The position numbers and the translations under genes were made by a program. Positions 51,446 to 61,353 of a stretch of 64,000 bases of DNA are shown in pieces. Numbering within the stretch: position 1 is the stretch's first letter; every line of letters starts with the position of its first letter. This DNA comes from Flavobacteriales bacterium (GTDB taxonomy: Bacteria; Bacteroidota; Bacteroidia; Flavobacteriales_F; PHOS-HE28): NCBI GenBank assembly GCA_016713865.1, contig JADJOG010000009.1, forward strand, positions 1 through 64,000. Reading direction: 5' to 3'. The notes beneath the pieces are model-generated. The model had not been told where the DNA came from, did not search any database, and saw only the letters and a list, made by a program, of their open reading frames with translations.

Positions 51446-52750
51446 CGCACGCGACCGTGAAACTGTGGGGCCAACCCGTGGGGCTAGTGGTGTGGAACGA
51501 ACAGGAGCAACGCGCGCAATTCCAGTTCGATCGCCGATTCGCGCGCGGCAAGCTCGATGTAGCACCGCTGATGATGCCACTGAGCCGGGCACGTGGCGGC
51601 GAGGAGGTCTTCGCATTCGGCAGTTCGCGCGATGAGACCTTTCGTGGCCTGCCCGGGCTGCTGGCCGATGCGCTGCCCGACCGCTTCGGCGACCAAGTGA
51701 TGAACGCCTTGGCTCGCGAGCCAAGGTCGTGCGCCCGGTACAGCGAACCCGGTAGAACGACTCTGCTACACGGGCGTGCGCGGCATGGGCGCGCTGGAGT
51801 TCGAGCCAGCGCACCACGAACTGGAAGCGCCAGGCGAATCGCTGGAAGTGGCGGAACTGGTGAGCCTCGCCAGTCAGGTGCTGGATACGCGCAAGAAATT
51901 CGTGACCCGGAAATCGAAGGGCAAGGAGGAGGCGCTCCGGGACATCCTCCGCGTGGGCACCTCGGCTGGCGGTGCGCGCGCCAAGGCGATCGTGGCGTTC
52001 AATGCAACGACCGGCGAAGTGCGCAGCGGCCAGATCGAAGGGCTGAAGGGATTTACCTACTGCTTGATCAAGTTCGATGGTGTCACTGCCGATGAGTTGC
52101 GTGACCCGAAAGGCTTCGGCCGCATCGAGTACGCCTACTACCTGATGGCGCGTGAATGCGGCGTGGAAATGATGCCGTGCCGCTTGCTTGAAGAACACGG
52201 CCGCGCGCACTTCCTCACGCAGCGCTTCGATCGGGTGCTGGACAGCCAAGGCACAGTGCACAAGCTGCACATGGCTACACTCTGCGGCATCGCGCACCTG
52301 GACTTCAACGATCCGCTGGCGCACAGCTACGAAGGCGCGTTCGCCGTGATGCGGCAACTGGGCCTACCCTATCCGCATGCCGCCGAGTTCTTCCGCCGCA
52401 TGTGCTTCAACGCGATCGCCCGCAACTGCGACGACCACACGAAGAACACCAGCTTCCTAATGGACCCGCAAGGCTACTGGCACCTCAGCCCAGCCTACGA
52501 CATCACCTTCGCCTACAACCCCGATAACATGTGGCTGAAGCAGCACCAGATGAGCATCAATGGCAAGCGGCTGGGCATCAAACGCGCGGATTTGCTTGCT
52601 GTGGCAAAGGAGATGAACATCAAGAAGGCGGATGCGATCATCGATGAGGTGAAGACTGGCGTGAAGACCTGGAAGAGGTGCGCGAAGAAGGCGGAAGTGA
52701 GCGCCAAGCAGGTGGAGGCGATCGGGAAATTGCACCTGACGAAGCTCTGA
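51439..52750 (+). CDS. hipA: HipA-type Ser/Thr kinase toxin (frameshifted)
   Basis: Overlaps hipB (ATGGTAA). N-terminal subdomain: THATVKLWGQPVGLVVWNEQ, FARGKLDVAPLMMPLS, FRGLPGLLADALPDRFGDQV. An indel pair near 51725-51770 precedes PGTANPVERLCYTGVRGMGA. The C-terminal kinase has GTSAGGARAKAIVAF, CRLLEEHGRAHFLTQRFDRV, the catalytic loop ARNCDDHTKNTSFL and the metal site SPAYDITFAYNPD. HipA toxins phosphorylate glutamyl-tRNA synthetase or similar targets and cause growth arrest. The kinase motifs are intact. Confidence 0.88.
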
Positions 52751-53178
52751 TGGCGATGTTCGACATCAGAGAAATGCGGCCGAGCGATGTGAAAGCAGCT
52801 CATGAAGTGCGCCTGGCCGTGCGTGAGAACCGCTTGAGCGATCCTTCGGTGGTGACCGAGCAGGACTATCATGACTTCATGGCGCGCGATACGATGAGCT
52901 GGATGTGCGAAGTGGATGGACGCATTGCTGGCTTCGTGATGGTGGATGTGGAGAAACAGAACCTGTGGGCGTTGTTCGTAGCGCCGGAGCACGAGGGCAA
53001 GGGTATCGGGCGAGCGCTGCATGAACGCATGGGCGCGGCATACTTCGCGCTGAAGCAAGTTCTCCGGCTCAATACAGAGCCAAACACACGCGCATCTCGT
53101 TTCTACCGCAACGCAGGCTATACCGAAATCAGCGTCACCCCGGACGGAAGGGAGCTGGTCCTGCAGCTCACCGCGTGA
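52750..53178 (+). CDS. GNAT-family N-acetyltransferase
   Basis: 142 residues. MAMFDIREMRPSDVKAAHEV, WMCEVDGRIAGFVMVDVEKQ and LWALFVAPEHEGKGIGRALH contain the acetyl-CoA pyrophosphate loop (EGKGIGRA). C-terminal RFYRNAGYTEISVTPDGREL is the usual end. Its ATG overlaps the hipA stop (TGATG), so it may be co-expressed with the toxin, as GNATs often are in accessory loci. Substrate is unknown. Confidence 0.85.
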   Translation: MAMFDIREMRPSDVKAAHEVRLAVRENRLSDPSVVTEQDYHDFMARDTMSWMCEVDGRIAGFVMVDVEKQNLWALFVAPEHEGKGIGRALHERMGAAYFALKQVLRLNTEPNTRASRFYRNAGYTEISVTPDGRELVLQLTA

Positions 53179-53183
53179 TCCGA

Positions 53184-53790
53184 TCAGATCGGCGCAGGCA
53201 ACTCGCGCAGCGCCTGGTAAACACGGTGCATGGGCAAGCCCATCACCGCATAGAAGCTGCCTTCGATGCGGTCAACAGCGGTGTAGCCGATCCAATCCTG
53301 CACGCCATAAGCACCGGCCTTGTCAAGCGGGCGGTGGCGCTCCACGTAGTAGGCGATCTCGTCCGCGCTCAGTGCACGGAAATGAACCACTGCGATATCG
53401 GCGAAACTGAAGGTGCCTTTCGCAGTGCGCAGGCAAACGCCGGTGATCACACGGTGCGAGCGACCGGAGAGCAGTGCGAGCATGCGGCGCGCATCGGCGT
53501 CGTCAACGGGCTTGTTCAGCAATTGAAGCTCTCCAGCAATATCAATCAATACCGTGGTGTCAGCCGTGATGAGCACTTGATCGTTCTGCAGCGAACCGGA
53601 CCAGGCCTCGGCCTTCTTGCGCGCGAGGTGCTCGGCCACTTGATCATCGGGCATGCCAACGGGCGGCGTCTCATCCACATCAACGCTAGTGATCTCCACG
53701 GGCAGATCGAGGCCCTGCAGCAGTTGGCGCCTGCGCGGCGAGGCAGAGGCGAGGATCCAGGCGCCAAGGGAAGATGGGAGGGGTGCTCAT
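53184..53790 (-). CDS. maf: Maf-like nucleotide pyrophosphatase (one frameshift)
   Basis: Hydrolyses non-canonical or modified nucleoside triphosphates. The N terminus in two frames joins MSTPPIFPWR to WILASASPRRRQLLQGLDL (SASPRRxxLL is the family start). Then VDVDETPP, ADTTVLIDIAGELQLLNKPV, ARRMLALLSGRSHRVITGVC and DKAGAYGVQDWIGYTAVDRI are typical Maf motifs. The ATG at 53790 overlaps the UbiA stop. A single indel near 53755 is needed. Last gene of the nine-gene operon. Confidence 0.88.
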
Positions 53791-54818
53791 AGGAATCGGA
53801 TCAGCGCAGCGAAACCAACGCCCATCACCATGGCAACTTTCAGCAGTGATCCGGCGCGGACATGCTCTTCGCGCTGCGCGGCGTTGAAGGTGAAGCCCGC
53901 CGAGAGCAGTAGTGGTGCGATGATGCCGAGTTGGATGTACCAGTACGCGAGGTTCCCGCGCAAGGCAGGCACCAGCATGTGCAAAGCGAGCAGGCCAAGG
54001 ATGAGCGCGGCGATGTACACGAGCACGAGCGCCTTCGCCCAGCGCATGCCCCACACGATCGGCACCGTGCGGCAGCCATGCGCTTCATCGCCCTTCACAT
54101 CGGCCATGTCCTTCTGCAGCTCGCGCACGAGCGAAGACAGGAATGCGAAGGCCGCGAAGCCCAGCACCCACCACCACAGATCAGTGAAATTCGCTTCCAT
54201 CTCGAAGCGCTGGCCATCCGGAAGGCGAACTGTGGCGTGCGCTGCGAAGTCGCGCTGCATCGCGGGTATCTCATACAGTCCGGTTGTGAGCGGAACCAGT
54301 GCGGTGAGCGTGGCCACTGTGCCGTTGCCGATGATGAGCTGCCGCTTGAACGTGGTGCTGTAGGTCCACAAGGCGCCAATGGCGAAGGCCGGGATGATGA
54401 GCAGCGGCAGTTGACCGGTGCGCCATGCCACGATAGCGCCGCACAATAAACCGAGGCCGCTGAGCACCATGTGCGCCACCATGGCCACGCGGCGCTTCAC
54501 GGTGCGGCCCACGATCACGGTGCTGGGGCGATTGATGCGGTCGATGCGCGTATCGAAGTAGTCGTTGATGATGTTGCCCGCTGCGCCGATGAGCACCACG
54601 CTGAGCACGAGCAGCGCGAACAGATGCAAAGGCAACTGCGGACCGAAGCCGGGCGAGAGCACCAGTTCTGCGCGCGTAAGGGAGCCGCCTTGCTCTGCGA
54701 TGAGCTGTTGCAGCCCGCGCTCGAGATAGCCGCCAACCAATCCGTAGCGGATCAGCGCCATGGTGAGCGCCATGATCAACAGGTTCAGCGGACGAGCGAG
54801 CTTGATGAGGGCGAGCAT
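53787..54818 (-). CDS. UbiA-family prenyltransferase, possibly geranylgeranylglycerol-phosphate type
   Basis: 343 residues. Eight or nine membrane helices. The first Asp-rich motif is IGAAGNIINDYFDTRIDRIN (NDxxDxxxD) and the second is LVRELQKDMADVKGDEAHGC (DxxxD). The sequence is closest to the group that Bacteroidota annotations label geranylgeranylglycerol-phosphate geranylgeranyltransferase-like. The real acceptor is not known from sequence. The start is ATG at 54818. It follows the KdsC gene by 19 bases and overlaps maf. Confidence 0.85.
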   Translation of the reverse strand: MLALIKLARPLNLLIMALTMALIRYGLVGGYLERGLQQLIAEQGGSLTRAELVLSPGFGPQLPLHLFALLVLSVVLIGAAGNIINDYFDTRIDRINRPSTVIVGRTVKRRVAMVAHMVLSGLGLLCGAIVAWRTGQLPLLIIPAFAIGALWTYSTTFKRQLIIGNGTVATLTALVPLTTGLYEIPAMQRDFAAHATVRLPDGQRFEMEANFTDLWWWVLGFAAFAFLSSLVRELQKDMADVKGDEAHGCRTVPIVWGMRWAKALVLVYIAALILGLLALHMLVPALRGNLAYWYIQLGIIAPLLLSAGFTFNAAQREEHVRAGSLLKVAMVMGVGFAALIRFL

Positions 54819-54837
54819 GCAATTCAATCGTTCTCGT

Positions 54838-55359
54838 TCACCAGGTATATGCGCCGTCGGTGAGCCAAGTTCCTTGCACCTTCATGGTCTGCTCGATCAG
54901 GTCGCGCACGCAACCATCGCCACCGTTCTTGCCGCTGATGAATCGGCTGATGGCCTTGATCTCCGGCACCGCATCGGCCGGGCAGCAGGGCAGCGCAACG
55001 CGTTGCATCACGCGCGTATCGGGCAGGTCGTCGCCCATGTAGGCTGATGCGCTGAGGTCGAGGCCCTCCTTCACCTTCTGCTCCAGCAGCGCCAGCTTAT
55101 CGCGCGTGCCCAGATGCACTTCCGTGACGCCGAGGCGCGCGAGGCTGTCGGCCACGCCTTGGCTGCGACCGCCGCTGATGATGATGATGCGATAGCCCTC
55201 CTTGATGGCGTGCTGCACAGCGAAGGCATCGCGCGTGTAGAACGTGCGCACGGGATCCAAACCGGGGTAGAGCAGCGTGCGGTTGTCCGTGAACACGCCG
55301 TCCACGTCGAAGAGGAAGTTGCGGATGCTGGGGAGCAGTTCCTTATAAGTCGATGCCAT
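54838..55359 (-). CDS. HAD-family phosphatase of the KdsC type
   Basis: 173 residues from ATG at 55359. Motif I is FLFDVDGVFTDNRTL (catalytic Asp pair), motif II IIISGGRSQGVADSL, motif IV SAYMGDDLPDTRVMQ, and the C-terminal loop has ISGKNGGDGCVRDLIEQTMK. Length and motifs fit 3-deoxy-D-manno-octulosonate 8-phosphate phosphatase. kdsA or kdsB are not here. The start overlaps the upstream gene by 17 bases. Confidence 0.87.
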   Translation of the reverse strand: MASTYKELLPSIRNFLFDVDGVFTDNRTLLYPGLDPVRTFYTRDAFAVQHAIKEGYRIIIISGGRSQGVADSLARLGVTEVHLGTRDKLALLEQKVKEGLDLSASAYMGDDLPDTRVMQRVALPCCPADAVPEIKAISRFISGKNGGDGCVRDLIEQTMKVQGTWLTDGAYTW

Positions 55360-56128
55360 CGGTATCGTGGCCATGCGCCTTCAGCACCATGCTGCTCAGT
55401 TGCGCGTAGGCGAGGCGAAGGTCGGGTTCGCCCTGCAACAGTTCGAGGTGGCGCTGCACGGAGCTGATGTCGCCGCGCCGCGCGGGGCCGGTGAGCGCTT
55501 CCGCTGGGCCGATGGTGGTGACCTTCTGCGCGGTAAGCTTCCACAGCGGCATGAGCAAGTTGGGCGGCAGCTTCTCTTGCTTCAGCAGGCGTTGCGCTTC
55601 GTGCATGAGGAAGACGGGGAAGTTGCTCGCGAGCACAGCGGTGAGGTGCAGCAGCTCGCGTTGGCGGTGCGGCAGCTGCAGCACGCTTTGGCTGATGGCG
55701 CGCGCAAGGCGCAGGATCGCGGCTTCGGCTTCGGGCGTGCTGCCTTCAACGGCCATGGGCACATCGCTCAGGTCGATGGGCGCGCCGTGGCTGAGGGTCT
55801 GCACGGGCCAGATCACCGCGCGGTGCGCATGGGGCAGGAGCACATCGATGCCCACCGCGCCGGCCGTGTGCGCCACCACTGTCTTGCCGGCCGGAATGCG
55901 TGCTGCCACCTCGGCGATGCTGTCATCACTTGTTGCGATGATCACGAGGTCGGCTTCCGGTAACGGGCGATCGAGGCGGTGCGCCGGACGATCGAGGAAG
56001 CGCGCGAGGTCGTTGAGTTTTTCCGGATCGCGGCCGGCAACGCCCGTCAAGGGCAGCTTGGCTTGCACGATGGCATGGCCCAAGTGGTAGGCCATGCGGC
56101 CGGTACCTATCAGCTGGATGGAAGTCAT
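55343..56128 (-). CDS. Rossmann-fold DUF2520 oxidoreductase-like protein
   Basis: 261 residues. MTSIQLIGTGRMAYHLGHAI is the NAD(P) loop, ADLVIIATSDDSIAEVA the second strand, GIDVLLPHAHRAVIWPVQTL and LPHRQRELLHLTAVLASNFP match the DUF2520/F420-like family that resembles ketopantoate or pyrroline carboxylate reductases. The substrate is unknown. Overlaps the KdsC gene and lies downstream of the palindromic repeat at 56161-56190. Confidence 0.83.
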   Translation of the reverse strand: MTSIQLIGTGRMAYHLGHAIVQAKLPLTGVAGRDPEKLNDLARFLDRPAHRLDRPLPEADLVIIATSDDSIAEVAARIPAGKTVVAHTAGAVGIDVLLPHAHRAVIWPVQTLSHGAPIDLSDVPMAVEGSTPEAEAAILRLARAISQSVLQLPHRQRELLHLTAVLASNFPVFLMHEAQRLLKQEKLPPNLLMPLWKLTAQKVTTIGPAEALTGPARRGDISSVQRHLELLQGEPDLRLAYAQLSSMVLKAHGHDTDGIDL

Positions 56129-56160
56129 TCCGTTGTTCTGAAATTTCTTCGTCTGCCGCA

Positions 56161-56190
56161 GGTAGCGTCGACCCTCCGGGTCGACCTACC
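56161..56190. repeat. Palindromic mini-repeat, copy 2
   Basis: GTCGACCC (56167-56174), TCC, GGGTCGAC (56178-56185), with outer GGTAG and CTACC extending the dyad. It matches copy 1 at 625-655 in core, loop and part of the flanks. It lies between the DUF2520 and ccmF genes. Confidence 0.75.
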
Positions 56191-56216
56191 GAAATTGCTG
56201 CCGAAGATCACATTCA

Positions 56217-59024
56217 TCATTTCCCGCGCACACGTTGCCAAACCGCCATGCCGCTGCCCAGTGCCAGCAGCACGCAGCCGATCCACAGGATGTTGATCCA
56301 CGGGAACATCAGCGCCTGCATCACCACGAATTCCGATTCGGCCACCTCGATGCCGAGCTTTTCGCCATCGACCGTTGCCAAGCCGTAGAGCACGCGCAGC
56401 GGCGCCACCTCAGCGGCTTTGCCCATCACGGGCTGTCCATCGGCATAGATCACCAGCGGACGGGCCTCGAACCAGCGGTCGGGTGTGTACAGGTCGCGGA
56501 TGCGCAGCGCGGCGGCATGCACCGTGAAGCGGTCGCCTAGCATTGCCTTGGTCGCACTATCACGCATGATATAGACGCTGTCAATCACCACGAAGCTCGT
56601 GGGCGTCACGATGGTATCGCCCACCTGCTTCTCGTACTTCCGCTTCGGCATCCAGGCGTCGTCGGGCGTAATGGTTCCATTGGGCAGCGTGTCCGGATCC
56701 ATCGCCATTTCGGCGTAGCGGATGTGCGTGTACAGGTCGCGCGTGAGCCAATGGCGCGTGCTCGGCTCGGGCACATTGCCGAACTTCTCGTTGAGCTGGA
56801 TGATCGGCGACAGCGCGAAGAGTTGCTTGCCAGGTCGGGTAGCGCTCCACTCGCGCGCATGCCAGAGATCTCGCTTGCTGTAGCTCTCCAGTGCTTCCCA
56901 GAATTCGGGCTGCTGCTCCAGGAATTGCGGCCCCGCCGTATGCGATACCCGGGCGTGGAAGAGCGTTCCGCCGATTCGCACCGTATCGCCCTTCGCATAG
57001 CTGCGCGGCTCCACGGCGAAGTAGTCCATGTCGTAGTGCAGGTTCACGCCGTCGGGGCGCTTCGACTTGTAGTGGACATAGAACTCATCCATGCGCACGG
57101 TGTCGCCGCGATAGAGCAGGATGTCCTTGTTGTTGCTGAAGCCCTCGTTGAGGAAGCGCAGGTCCATGCTGCGCGTGTTCTGGCTCACTTCCACCTTGCG
57201 GCTCGTGCTCACTAGCGCACCCAGCAACACCAGTGCGAAGCCGGTGTGCGCGATGCTCGGTCCGGCATTCTTCAAGCGGCCTTTGAGCGCCGAGCGGATG
57301 TAGTCGATGTTGGCGATGGCCGCGAAGGCCGTGGTGAAGAACATGAAGCCCAGTTGCAACTCGCGCAAGCTGTAGCCCAAAAGCGTGATGCCCACTGCCG
57401 CAATGATCACACTCAGCACGAAGGCGATGCTGATCTGCTTAACGAAGCGCGAGAACTCGTCCTTCTTCCAACGCAAGTATTGCGTGACCGCCACCAGCAG
57501 CGATACGATGATGGCGAAGGGCACCTGCCAGCGGTTGTAGTGCGCGATGGCCTCGCTCGGCGTTGATAATCCTTCGTTGCCAAGCTTCGAAAGGCCCTCC
57601 CATCCGAGGCTCTGGCCCATGCTGGTGAAGAAGCCTTTGAATGGCGTGAGCAGGATGTTGGTGACGGGGATGCTGGTGCTGAAGGTGATCTGCACGGCGC
57701 TGAGCAGCAAGACGAGCGCGCCGATGAAGAGCCAGAACTCGCGGCTCCACAAGGCCTCTTCGGGGTCGTTGGTGTTGAAGCCCTTGCGGTACGACTGGAT
57801 GAGATGGATGAAGGTGAGCAGGCCGAAGAGCAGGATGGCTTCCACCTCGATGGCGAAGGCCAGGCCGATGATGAGCAGCACAATGGAGAGAAGGACGTAG
57901 GTCCAACGCTGCCTCTTATCCGGGTGAAGCAGTGACGCACTGATGCCGATGAAGATGAGCAGGAAGCGCACGAGCGCGGGCAGCATGCCATCGCCGGTGA
58001 AGCTGTGTACGCTGGTATCGCCGAGCACGCCGCTGCGTGTTAGGAAGGTGCTGTACAGGACGAGGATGAATGTGATGAGCGTGAGCGTAAGCGCGCTGAA
58101 GAGCGAAGTCTCTTTGCGCTTGTTCACAAGCATGAGGTGACCCGCGCCCACGAGCGTGATCCACGGAACGAGTGATGCATTCTCCACCGGATCCCATGCC
58201 CAGAATCCACCGAAGCTGAGCGCCTCATAGGCCCACGCACCACCCATGAGGATGCCAGTGCCCAGCACCATCACACCGAAGAAGGTCCACGGTAATGCAG
58301 GCGCCATCCAAGCACTGCGCTCGTTGCGCCAGAGGCCGGCGATGGCATAAGCGAAAGGCACCAAGGTGGCGGCGAAGCCCAGGAAGAGCGTTGGCGGATG
58401 GATCACCATCCAATAGTTCTGCAGCAAGGGGTTGAGGCCGCGGCCATCCTTGAACTCACCGATGACGGAGAGGTAGGAGGGCATCTGAGTCCATGGCAGG
58501 CCGAGGTTCTCCGGCAGCTCGCGGATCAGCAGGAAAGGGCTGCTGCCCAGTTTCCAATCGCCCACATAGAGGCCGATGAGCATGAAGGCCAGGAAGACCT
58601 GCACCAAAGCGAACACCGCCATGACATGCGGCTCCCAATTCTTCGCACGCGAGATGAGGATGTTCCCCAGCACCACATGCCAAAAGGTCCAGAGCAGGAA
58701 GCTGCCCTCTTGCCCTTCCCAGAAGCAGCTGGCGATGTACTTCATCGGCATCTGGAGGTTGCTGTGCTTCCACACGTAGTCGAACTCGAACCAGTGGTTG
58801 AACAGCATGATGAAGAGCAGCGACACGATGCCGAGCACGGCAACGCTGTGCGCACGGAAGCCCAAGCGGCCGAGACGCGTCCATGCCGCATCCATCCGCT
58901 CGGCTCCGAGGAAATAGGCGATGGTGCTGAGCGCGGCGGCAACCAGTGAGATCAGCGTGAGCGCGTGACCGAGTTGCCCTGCCCAGGCGTGCTCTCCGAT
59001 GTATGCGATGGGGCTATTGTTCAA
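56217..59024 (-). CDS. ccmF: Cytochrome c heme-lyase subunit, CcmF/CcsA family
   Basis: Intact, 935 residues. About 14 membrane helices. The heme-handling WWD region is FGGFWAWDPVENASLVPWIT, preceded by NYWMVIHPPTLFLGFAATLV, which supplies a conserved His. QEGSFLLWTFWHVVLGN near the start is typical of CcmF. A large periplasmic domain follows (FAVEPRSYAKGDTVRIGGTL) and a last helix. The start is TTG at 59024: the frame is closed just upstream and has no ATG. It follows ccmE by 47 bases in the operon. Confidence 0.92.
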   Translation of the reverse strand: MNNSPIAYIGEHAWAGQLGHALTLISLVAAALSTIAYFLGAERMDAAWTRLGRLGFRAHSVAVLGIVSLLFIMLFNHWFEFDYVWKHSNLQMPMKYIASCFWEGQEGSFLLWTFWHVVLGNILISRAKNWEPHVMAVFALVQVFLAFMLIGLYVGDWKLGSSPFLLIRELPENLGLPWTQMPSYLSVIGEFKDGRGLNPLLQNYWMVIHPPTLFLGFAATLVPFAYAIAGLWRNERSAWMAPALPWTFFGVMVLGTGILMGGAWAYEALSFGGFWAWDPVENASLVPWITLVGAGHLMLVNKRKETSLFSALTLTLITFILVLYSTFLTRSGVLGDTSVHSFTGDGMLPALVRFLLIFIGISASLLHPDKRQRWTYVLLSIVLLIIGLAFAIEVEAILLFGLLTFIHLIQSYRKGFNTNDPEEALWSREFWLFIGALVLLLSAVQITFSTSIPVTNILLTPFKGFFTSMGQSLGWEGLSKLGNEGLSTPSEAIAHYNRWQVPFAIIVSLLVAVTQYLRWKKDEFSRFVKQISIAFVLSVIIAAVGITLLGYSLRELQLGFMFFTTAFAAIANIDYIRSALKGRLKNAGPSIAHTGFALVLLGALVSTSRKVEVSQNTRSMDLRFLNEGFSNNKDILLYRGDTVRMDEFYVHYKSKRPDGVNLHYDMDYFAVEPRSYAKGDTVRIGGTLFHARVSHTAGPQFLEQQPEFWEALESYSKRDLWHAREWSATRPGKQLFALSPIIQLNEKFGNVPEPSTRHWLTRDLYTHIRYAEMAMDPDTLPNGTITPDDAWMPKRKYEKQVGDTIVTPTSFVVIDSVYIMRDSATKAMLGDRFTVHAAALRIRDLYTPDRWFEARPLVIYADGQPVMGKAAEVAPLRVLYGLATVDGEKLGIEVAESEFVVMQALMFPWINILWIGCVLLALGSGMAVWQRVRGK

Positions 59025-59070
59025 TGTTCACTTGTGGTTAGCGGCCGATGGGACGTCGGCCGGACAACGC

Positions 59071-59469
59071 TCAACCCTCAACCTGCCCCATCTGCTGCAT
59101 CTCGTTGTACTTGCTCGGGCACTTCATCAGCATGTCGTGCGCGACGAACTCGCCTGTTGCATTCACGTGCCCCGTGAGCACGATGCTCTCCGAGCGCTCG
59201 AAGTCATAGGGCTTTGCTTTCGCCAAGCGCACCCGGCATGTCTCGCCGTTGTCATCAACCAGCGTGAAGGTGGTGAGGTTCGCGTCAATGATGGGCTCGT
59301 ATTCCACCGGCGCGCTCTTGTCCAAGTAGCCCTTCACCTTGAATTCCTTGCCGGGCTTCGCCTTCGCTTCCGCGAGGTCCACGAAGGTGCTGCTGTCGGC
59401 CAATGTGGCGATGAAGGCCGCCATGGCCACGGCGATGAGCACGAGTGCGATGATGTGTGAGCGTTTCAT
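59071..59469 (-). CDS. ccmE: Cytochrome c maturation protein CcmE (heme chaperone)
   Basis: 132 residues. One N-terminal helix (HIIALVLIAVAMAAFIATLA), then the OB-fold domain: VKGYLDKSAPVEYEPIIDAN, LTTFTLVDDNGETCRVRLAK, VLTGHVNATGEFVAHDMLMK. The last block is the heme-loading region. The usual heme-binding His is in a GEFVAHDMLMKCPSKY context, close to the HxxxY motif of CcmE. ATG overlaps the CcmD stop. Confidence 0.9.
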   Translation of the reverse strand: MKRSHIIALVLIAVAMAAFIATLADSSTFVDLAEAKAKPGKEFKVKGYLDKSAPVEYEPIIDANLTTFTLVDDNGETCRVRLAKAKPYDFERSESIVLTGHVNATGEFVAHDMLMKCPSKYNEMQQMGQVEG

Positions 59470-59693
59470 GGCTTGATGCGCTTCTCCATGCGCGCGATGC
59501 GGCGGTCCTGCTGGAAGAGCCAGCCCGCCAGTCCGAGGAGGATCACGGATACCACCGCGATCACCGTGTTGATCTTGCCGCTGCCGTAGAGCGTGTCCAC
59601 GAGCCAGTCGGGATTGCCCTGTGCCGAAGCGAGCACCGGTGCAAGCCATGCCGCAACGAGCGCCTTCAACCTAACGAAGCGATGATTGCTCAT
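59466..59693 (-). CDS. ccmD: CcmD-family small membrane protein
   Basis: 75 residues with one membrane helix (INTVIAVVSVILLGLAGWLF) preceded by a signal-like segment and followed by a charged tail RRIARMEKRIKP, as in CcmD proteins that stabilise the heme-export complex. It starts inside the end of ccmC and its stop overlaps ccmE. Confidence 0.8.
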   Translation of the reverse strand: MSNHRFVRLKALVAAWLAPVLASAQGNPDWLVDTLYGSGKINTVIAVVSVILLGLAGWLFQQDRRIARMEKRIKP

Positions 59694-60689
59694 GATGGAG
59701 TTGGATGCGCGCCATGCGGTAGCGCAGGTTCAGCAGCCATGCACCGATGCCCATCCAGCCGAGCACGGCGGCATAGAACACGGGGCGCAAGCTGCTATCG
59801 AGGTCGTATTGGCTGAACGCGGGATTGCCGCCGCTGCCGGGATGCAGCGTATCGTTCATGCGTGGCAGCGCCATGATGAAGAGCTGCATGAGCACATAGG
59901 CGAAGATGTTGTAGATGGCCGCAAGGCGTGCGCGTTTCGCTGGATCGTGCACGCTGCCGCGCAGCACCAGATATGCGAGGTAGATCAGCACCGTTACCGC
60001 CGCGCCGTTCAGCTTGGCATCGTTCGTCCACCAGCCGCCCCAGGTGGCGCGCGCCCAGATGCTGCCGGTGATGAGCCCCATGAAGGCGAAGAGCAGGCTC
60101 ACGTTCACTGCTTGCACAGCACCGCGATCGTGCAGCTCGCGCCCTTTGCGCAGCACCAGGATGCTGAAGACCAGCGAAACGGTCTGCAGCATGATCATCG
60201 TGAACCACATGGGCACGTGGAAGTTGAGGTTGCGGATGCTCTCATAGAGCAGCGAGCGGTTGGGGAACACGTAACCCGTGCGTCCGGTTGGCTTAGGTGG
60301 TTCCGACAGGCCGGTTTTAGCGCCAGACTCCTTTTGGGGATTGTAGAACGCATCATACAGCCGCAACAGGCCCTCGTCAGTGACCACAATCAAATCGGTC
60401 ATATCCTCGCGCAAGCCCTCCGGCACGCGAATACGGGCGGTGAGGTGCAGATCATCGCGCACAACAACACGGCCGGCCTCAGCATATTGACCGCCATTCT
60501 CGACGTAAACCCGAGGCACACCTTTGGTGAAATGGGTGGCGTAGCCTGTTACTTCAATCGCATTGCCACCTGCATTCAGGTTGCTGGCGCGGCATTCGCG
60601 ATGGCAGGCGCCAAGGGCGTACGGAGAGCAACGATGGAAGCCGTGAGCACAAGGGCCACTGCTAGGAATTTCCACCACCACTGCTTCAT
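59671..60689 (-). CDS. ccmC: CcmC-type heme-handling protein with extracytoplasmic N-terminal domain (one frameshift)
   Basis: About 340 residues from ATG at 60689 (MKQWWWKFLAVALVLTASIV). A frame change near 60590 leads to a soluble region of ~110 residues (NAIEVTGYATHFTKGVPRVY, MTDLIVVTDEGLLRLYDAFY). Then six helices follow with the heme WWD block ARATWGGWWTNDAKLNGAAV and histidines before (NFHVPMWF) and after (QLHHEQ). Standard CcmC is about 240 residues and lacks such an N-terminal part. A long frame running from ccmB into this gene is an artefact of indels in both. Confidence 0.85.
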
Positions 60690-60691
60690 TT

Positions 60692-61353
60692 TCAATCGCG
60701 CCAAAGGTACGGGAACAGCATCCAGGCCAATGTGATGGCGAGCACATCGATGGCCGCGATGGCGCCGAAGTAGAGGCTCGTTTCGGCCCAAGGCGCGGCA
60801 TTGAGTGCGAGTTGGCTGGCCCGTAGCAACGCGAGCAGCAGCGGGAGCACGATAGGAACCCGAGGATGGCCATGAGGCCGATGCCGTTGCCCGCGCGTGC
60901 CGCGATGGCTGCTATGAGCGTGAGCACCGCCGCGAAGCCCACGCCACCGAGCGCCACCGCCACGATGAATTGCAGCACATCTGCATCGGCGAGCGGCGCG
61001 CTGCCCAAGAAGAGCGCATAGAAGGCCAGGCTCAGCAGGCAGAGCGCGCCCATAGTGGCCGCGCCATAGAGCGCCCGCGCCAGCACCACGCTTCGCGGAT
61101 GCGCCAAGGTGTAGAGGTAGAGCTGTCGTCCGGCATCCTCGCGCTGGAAGGCGCGCGCCAGAGCATTGAAGGCCGCGAAGAGCTGGATGATCCAGAAAAG
61201 CGCGAGCCACGAAGAGGCATTGAGGCTGTCGCGCACCGCGAGGTGGGCCACATACACCGCGCTGACCACATACAGCAGCATGCCACCCCAAGCCGCGCGC
61301 TGGCGCAGGTCGAGTGCGGTCTCGAGCTTCAGCAGATGGAGCACCTCGCGCAT
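60692..61353 (-). CDS. ccmB: Heme exporter membrane subunit CcmB (one frameshift)
   Basis: About 220 residues. MREVLHLLKLETALDLRQRA is the family start, then six helices (GGMLLYVVSAVYVAHLAV, FIVAVALGGVGFAAVLTLIA). A shift near 60860 precedes the end, LPLLLALLRASQLALN and AWMLFPYLWRD. ATG is at 61353. First gene of the nine-gene operon. CcmA, the ATPase partner, is not in this window. Confidence 0.85.
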
